Assembly (NCBI GenBank): GCA_015501585.1
Contig: JADNRY010000007.1
Span: forward strand, 310,001 to 374,000
Source: Rhodocollybia butyracea
Taxonomy: Eukaryota > Basidiomycota > Agaricomycetes > Agaricales > Omphalotaceae
Length of the DNA: 64,000 nucleotides
Direction: 5' to 3'
Shown one piece after another: positions 58,375 through 64,000 of this stretch (position 1 is the stretch's first letter; each line of letters begins with the position of its first letter). The translations under genes and the position numbers were made by a program. Under the pieces are notes generated by a model. That model had not been told where the DNA came from. It did no database searches and saw nothing but the letters and a program-made list of their open reading frames with translations.

Positions 58375-59408
58375 ATGACCACTTCTTCCAGCATCGCGAA
58401 AATACCTTCTGGAGGGGGTAGGATAGCCTTGTCTACGCATGGAGGAAAAGCATGGTTCTCGGAATTGTCAGCGACTTATCCTCTGAAACTGCTGTCTCCG
58501 CGGATATCTGACGATGTTGCGATTGTCTACGCACTGACCTACGGAGGAGGGCTTGTTGCAGGAGACTGCATACATTTGTCTGTAAAGGTTGAATGTGGTG
58601 CAAAGCTGGTTTTGCTTTCGCAAGTAAGCGTATAAAAACTAGTTAAATTTTCTTGGGATAAAACTGATCATCGATATAGGGGTCTACAAAAGTTTTCAAA
58701 ACTCGTCTACAACAGAGACTATCATCTGTGCAACGAAGCTTGGATGACACACCGATGGGTACTCCAAGTCAGAGTCAGATTACACTGCAGAAAATGGACT
58801 TTACAATCTCTTCCAACGGCGCGCTGTTTCTTCTCCCTGATCCCGTCACTTGTTTCCGCTCAGCCTCGTACAATCAAATCCAAACTTTTCACATCGCCAA
58901 GGACACGTCGCTCGTCCTTCTCGACTGGGTAACATCTGGTAGAAAATCTCTCGGAGAAACTTGGGTTTTCTCGAGGTATTACAGTGTCAATGAAGTGGTG
59001 GTGGAAGGGAAGCGGATTGCGAAAGATGTGATGCTTTTGGAAGACGACGCTTCCGAATCCAGTTTGAGCAGGAGATTGGCGGAGAAACTTGACCCGTTTT
59101 CGTGTTATGCAACGCTGATTCTCAGAGGATCACTGGTCGAAAAGACGATTGCAAGTTTGACTGCTCGGTATCAAAACATATCTGTGATGCAACAGAGGAT
59201 CGTGGAAGATATTCTTTGGTCAATCAGTCCTATCGGCTCCGATAACGATGGAGTGGTGATTAGAGTGGCAGGAAAAGAGACGGAAGATGTAAAATGCTGG
59301 CTTAGTGAGGCTTTGTCGCCTTTAGAGGATATTGTTGGTGTCGACGTCTATCGCATGGCGTTTCATCTAAGTTACCGCTTGTGCATGCGTGCCAATTCCG
59401 AAAACTAG
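58375..59408 (+). CDS. URED: Urease accessory protein UreD
   Basis: Two exons (58375-58623, 58680-59408) give 325 residues. Family landmarks are the LKLLSPR start, VYALTYGGGLVAGD, the VLLSQGSTKVFKT motif across the intron, FLLPDPVTCF, LDWVTSGRKSLGE and a final ISPIGSDNDGVVIRVAG. UreD (UreH) is part of the UreD-UreF-UreG chaperone set that loads nickel into apo-urease in the cytosol. The other urease genes are not in the window. The ATG at 58375 is the first in frame. The downstream neighbour is a permease of the allantoate/ureide type. Confidence 0.94.
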
Positions 59409-59549
59409 TTTTTATGTGGGTGAATTCCGACAACATTCCGAGAACTGACAGTGAACTGACTCATGACAATACTTTTGCTAACGTGGCGCAGTGCTTAGCT
59501 GCTTACCCCGAGCCTTATAAAGTCCTGACTGCTGACCACCATTTCCCTG

Positions 59550-61876
59550 ATGATGGACAGCAAACTTGACGAGAAAAGTTCTGTATCAGAAAAGAATGTC
59601 GCGCTCTCCCCTCATGGAGAGCTGTATCGACCCGAAGTAAACACGGACGGCATTGAGGAGAAAAAGCTGATGCGGCGTATTGACCTTCACATCATTCCTT
59701 GGCTGGCTATTCTCTATTTCCTCAATTTCATGGATAGAGGAAATATAGGCAACGCAAAGGTGATCTCTTACTTTCCACTTATGGGTTGACTCTGATATTG
59801 AATCCTTCAAAGTTGTATGGCATGACTGCAGATATCAACGTCAGCGATACCCAATATTTGATTGCATTGACCGTCTACTTCTTCCCTTACGCCTTGTTCG
59901 AGGTATGGATGACATTTATTGATCTATTAGTTGATACCCATTGCTTCTCAATGACTTAGCCCGCAAGTAATGTTGCTTTGAGGCGACTCAGACCATCCAT
60001 ATGGCTTAGCTCCATGATGTTTCTCTGGGGTGTGATCATGATTTGCCATGGATTCATTCAAAACTATGGCGGGCTCGTGAGTAAGTCACGTCTCGTTTCC
60101 ACCTCGTTATCATGTTCAAATACATTCAAAGCTGTGCGTGTTCTTCTCGGGGTCACTGAAGCTGGCATGTACCCCGGAATCGTCTTCGTAATATCGAGGT
60201 GCTTTCTTTCGCTGCATTGCTCCATCATCTATATCTCTGAAACGCCTGCTCATAGTTGGTACAAACGCGCGGAACTGGCAACAAAAGTTGCATATTTTTT
60301 CTCTTCTGCGACCATCTCTGGTGCCTTTAGTGGTCTACTCTCAGTAGCGATCCACAATATGAACGACGTTGGTGGCTTGAAAAGCTGGCGATGGATCTTC
60401 ATCCTCGAAGGCCTTCTAACCGTAGTCGTCGCTGGGTTATCATTTTGGATGATCCAAGATTACCCTGAGACCGCGAAATTCCTTTCTGAAGAAGAAAGTA
60501 AGTGACGCAGGACTTCTTGAGTAATGACATTGGGTTAACTAAACCTGAAGGGGTTTTCGTAATTCGTCGACTTCAGGACGACGTACGTCTCAGTGCTGCC
60601 GGTGAAAAGTTCAAGAAGAAGTATATACGGCAAAGCTTGAAAGATTGGAAGACTTGGGTGGCCAGTAAGTGGCCGCCACATAGATGGTCTTGTCTCTCAT
60701 CATTTTGTTACAGTGGGGATATACATGGGGTTCGACGGCCCCTTGTATGCATTCTCCTTGTTTCTGCCCACTATCATCAGCAAGGTAGGAATTTTCTGTC
60801 TATTACTTAACCATCAACTCACTTCGGAGTAGCTTGGTAGGTTCTCCTCGGACCATTCCATTTAATCTAAATCCAATAACCCAGGATTCACCGCTACCAA
60901 GGCCAACTTGCTCACAGTTCCCCCTTATGCCTGGGGCTGCATCACCACTATAGCTGTTGGAATAATTGGAGATCGAATAGGCACTCGATACTATATGAGC
61001 CTGTAAGTTCACTTTACCCCGAAATTTTACTCTTGTAACTTGAGTGTTCACCCCCCAATAGTTTCCTGTTTGCTACAGGTTTGTTTGTTTACTCTCATAG
61101 TGAAGCCGAAATATCGACGCAAAATCGTATCCAGGTGCAGCAGGCTACATTATTTTGATCGTCTCGAGGAATGCTGCGTTGTCTTACTTCGCTGTCTTCC
61201 TCGCTGCATCGTAAGTCACGGATAGTCGTTATTGTGATTTGCATCTAATAGGTCTACAGTGCTATATATCCCTCGATTCGTAAGTATCAAAGGTCGCCCT
61301 CGTTGTCAATTTTCGCTAACGCATAGCTCGTTTTTCTAAAACAGCAAATAATGTGTAAGTTTTTCGCTTTCATTTCTTCGAACCTCATTTTACAAAGCTT
61401 GTTATCAGTGCCTGGGTTGGTGGAAATGTCGAAGGGGCTTACAAACGGGGTGTAACCCTTGGAATGGCTATAGGTTGGGGTAATATAAATGGCGCAGGTT
61501 AGCTTTCCTTATCGCCGTGCCTAACTTCTAACCTCTCTAACACCAATGGTGCAGTCACTTCCAACATTGTGAGTGTCTGACTATCATCTTCCTTGGATCC
61601 ACTGACTTCCATTAGTATCGCTCGGCAGACAGCCCTTGGTACACGATGGGACATGGTATTGTGTTGGCCTACATCGGTATTGGACTGATTTCCGTTACGT
61701 TGATGAGGGTTGGCTTGCAAAGAGAAAATGCGAGCAGGGATAGAGGGGAGCGGGACGAAATTATCGACGGAATCAACAACAAGCGTGCTGATGTCAAGAA
61801 TGGACACTATCCCAGTATCGAAGCCGCCAGACTGGACAAAGGTGACGACTGGAGCGGATTCAGATATATCCTATAA
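59550..61876 (+). CDS. MFS permease of the Dal5/allantoate transporter type
   Basis: Sixteen exons: 59550-59759, 59813-59902, 59960-60080, 60132-60198, 60256-60497, 60551-60664, 60714-60784, 60833-60836, 60885-61002, 61062-61078, 61135-61210, 61260-61279, 61345-61354, 61409-61497, 61555-61568, 61616-61876; 507 residues. It is a 12-span anion:cation symporter family member: RRIDLHIIPWLAILYFLNF, the MDRGNIGNAK loop, VRVLLGVTEAGMYPG, SWRWIFILEGLLT and NVEGAYKRGVTLGMAIG. Yeast relatives carry allantoate, ureidosuccinate or vitamins; the substrate is not readable here. Exons of 4, 10 and 14 nt are required. The position 141 bp after UreD fits a nitrogen source role. Confidence 0.9.
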
Positions 61877-62111
61877 CTGAACGAAACTGTAATAATATAT
61901 CTACTTATACCTTGTCAGAAAGAACGAGTTCAGATCTAATTTTGAGGCTTTAGTCGATTTTCTTTGTTTTCATGAACATTCGATTCTGGCATTTGAGCAT
62001 CGATGACTTTAAGGAGTGAGTTATGTAAGAGATTGCCTAAATAGACTCTACAGAGATTACCATATGATGAGATGAGGACGCGTATACAATTGGGTCAAAG
62101 AAAGGAAAATA

Positions 62112-64000
62112 CTATTCCAGTTTCTTGGTCGCAATGGCAGGTGACGGTAAGGGATCATCAACGGGGGGAGGTGGTGGAGAATCTTTAGGTTTAGGCGGCA
62201 TAGCCAGACCGTGTTTCTGATGCTCATCCAACCATTTATCCATATCATCCTCTCGGCCAGATGGACGCTTTCCGAGGAGGTTGATCATGTCCTCCCTGAA
62301 AAACAGGGTTAGCACTGCAAGTAGCACAGGTGCTGAAATTACCTTGTAATGACCTCTTTTGCGAGAAGCAATTCGGCCACCTTTTCCACGTCTTCCTTAT
62401 GCTTGTTGAGGAGGGCCCGTGTCCTGTCGTACATGGTCCTATGGGAGATGTAGACAAGGCAGTTTGATCACAAACCAGAGTAACTCACGTTATCATTTTC
62501 CGAACCTCGAAGTCTAGAGCTTCGGCGGTTTTTTCTGAGAATGGCTTGGTCCAGCCTTCCCTTGCGCCTCGAGCACCACCGTAGCTGACAGGACCAATGA
62601 TATCGTTCATGCCGTAGTTGGCACAGGCCTCAAACGCATAGCGAGTAATTTTCTGAAGGTCGTCCTGAGCTCCGCTGGTGATGTTATCTGAACCAAAGAA
62701 GATCTCTTCAGACACGCGTCCTCCGAGAGTGACACATATTTGATCCGCCAGCTGGGGCCTGCTCTGCAGGTAACGATCCGGAGGTAGATACTACAATGGT
62801 TGTGTAAAAAGTCAAAAGAAACATGACGGTTTGGAGGTAACCCACCTGTGCATAACCTAGGGTACCACTACCCCGAGGGATGATGCTGACTTTCAAGACG
62901 GGATCAGCATGTTCTAAAAACCATCCAGCGACAGCATGTCCAGCTTCATGATAAGCTACAGTTTTCTTCTCCAAAGGACTGAGTACCCGACTCTTCCTCT
63001 CCAAACCAACAATAACCCGCTCGATGGCCTCGTCAAAGTGGAAGGACTCGACTGATTCGGAATTTTTACGAGCAGCACGAAGCGCAGCCTCATTGCAAAC
63101 ATTGGCAATGTCGGCACCAGAGAAACCCGGGGTGAGCACCGCCAGTTTCTGTGACAAGTTCTCCAGGTTCTGCAGAGACTCGTGTAATTTCAAAGGACCG
63201 AGATGAACCATGAAAATACCCTTGCGACCAGAAACGTCCGGGAGGTCAACAACGATGTGTCGGTCAAATCGACCAGGACGCATCAGGGCAGGATCAAGGA
63301 CATCTGCTCGATTTGTTCCTGCAAGCACAACGATATGTTCATTTGTCCCAAACCCGTCCATTTCCACCAGAAGTTGGTTGAGTGTCGACTCCCGCTCGTC
63401 ATTGCCACCCACGTTTCGGCCCTTGTCTCTTGCCTTGCCGATTGCATCAATTTCATCGACGAAAATGATACAAGGGGCGTTCTTCTTGGCCGAAGCAAAG
63501 AGGTCACGCACGCGGGAAGAGCCAACGCCAACAAACATTTCGACGAACTCTGAACCAGAAACAGAAAGGAACGGGACGGAGGCTTCACCTGCAGTGGCTT
63601 TAGCCAGTAAAGTCTTACCCGTACCCGGCGGACCAGAAAGAATGGCTCCACGAGGAATTTTGGCACCCAGCCGCTCATACTTGGAAGGTTCCTTCAAAAA
63701 CTGTACGAACTCCATAATTTCCTCCTTTGCCTCATCCATTCCAGCCACATCCTTGAACTTGACCTTGACTTGGGTATCCTTGTCGAAAAGTTTGGCACGG
63801 CTCTTTCCGATACTGAAAATACCGCTTCCAGAGTTGCTAGAACCTCGTCTGGATAACCAGTAAAGAAAACCGATAACGGCGATGGTAGGGGTAAGTTCGA
63901 AAAGGATACGGAAGGTGGATACTTCGTCAGTGTAGGCTACCGGAATGCGTTCGTGACTTGGGGTACCAAGTTCCTGCTGAGCCTCATCTAACCGGCGCTC
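62112..64000 (-). CDS. Mitochondrial m-AAA protease subunit (Afg3/Yta12), partial
   Basis: C-terminal 612 or so residues; the gene continues past the right edge. Exons: from 64000 to 62846 (open at the edge), 62790-62489, 62438-62343, 62295-62112. It is an FtsH-type AAA+ zinc metalloprotease of the mitochondrial inner membrane. Visible are the second membrane helix ([12 protein letters not shown]), [16 protein letters not shown], Walker A GPPGTGKT, Walker [10 protein letters not shown], the arginine fingers in MRPGRFDRH, the zinc site HEAGH and the C-terminal [15 protein letters not shown]. It degrades misfolded inner-membrane proteins and matures some imported ones. Afg3 and Yta12 types cannot be told apart from this part. 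The tail is Pro-rich. Confidence 0.95.

Overview
The window is nuclear DNA from a filamentous fungus, most likely an agaricomycete (mushroom-forming basidiomycete). The basis is very high intron density (about 170 introns placed by hand in 30 genes), a tight intron length mode of 46-60 nt, short intergenic spaces, genes on both strands, and fungal families such as a Zn2Cys6 regulator, the YHM2 carrier, a Byr4/Bfa1 protein and Cgr1. I saw no transposon, rRNA, tRNA, CRISPR array or bacterial operon. All exon coordinates come from reading splice signals, phase and family similarity by eye; no alignment was run.

Layout. 1-8.6 kb: a partial unknown gene, a C-terminal Zn2Cys6 regulator, an LCCL-domain membrane protein, a calycin-like protein, an unknown conserved-looking protein and seipin. 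9-22.1 kb: a J-domain/ankyrin/coiled-coil protein, an SDR oxidoreductase, a thioredoxin-fold SH3BGR-like protein divergent from a low-molecular-weight tyrosine phosphatase, methylmalonate-semialdehyde dehydrogenase (19 exons), a SANT-like nuclear protein and Rab GDI. 22.2-34.2 kb: TRAPP subunit Trs85, an Mpv17/PMP22 protein, the mitochondrial carrier YHM2 and a long coiled-coil protein. 34.3-47.7 kb: SHB17-type phosphatase, VPS18, CGR1, a Ser/Pro-rich protein, SEC39 and ribosomal protein eL37. 48.9-64 kb: a zinc-knuckle protein, NIP7, NRDE2, a Byr4/Bfa1 homologue, urease accessory protein UreD, an MFS permease and an m-AAA protease running off the right edge.

The genes are mostly housekeeping. 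They share no single pathway, but several act in membrane traffic (GDI, TRS85, VPS18, SEC39), ribosome biogenesis (CGR1, NIP7, eL37) and mitochondria (ALDH6, YHM2, m-AAA protease, perhaps the Mpv17 protein). UreD next to a Dal5-type permease suggests linked nitrogen scavenging.

The most unusual signal is splicing rather than gene content. Exons of 3, 3, 3, 4, 7 and 10 nt are needed to restore conserved residues, and several introns start with GC. Other points are a coiled-coil protein whose unspliced last intron would encode a membrane tail, and three places where the frame breaks: VPS18 with no acceptable intron, and two genes where a short indel or an intron could explain it.
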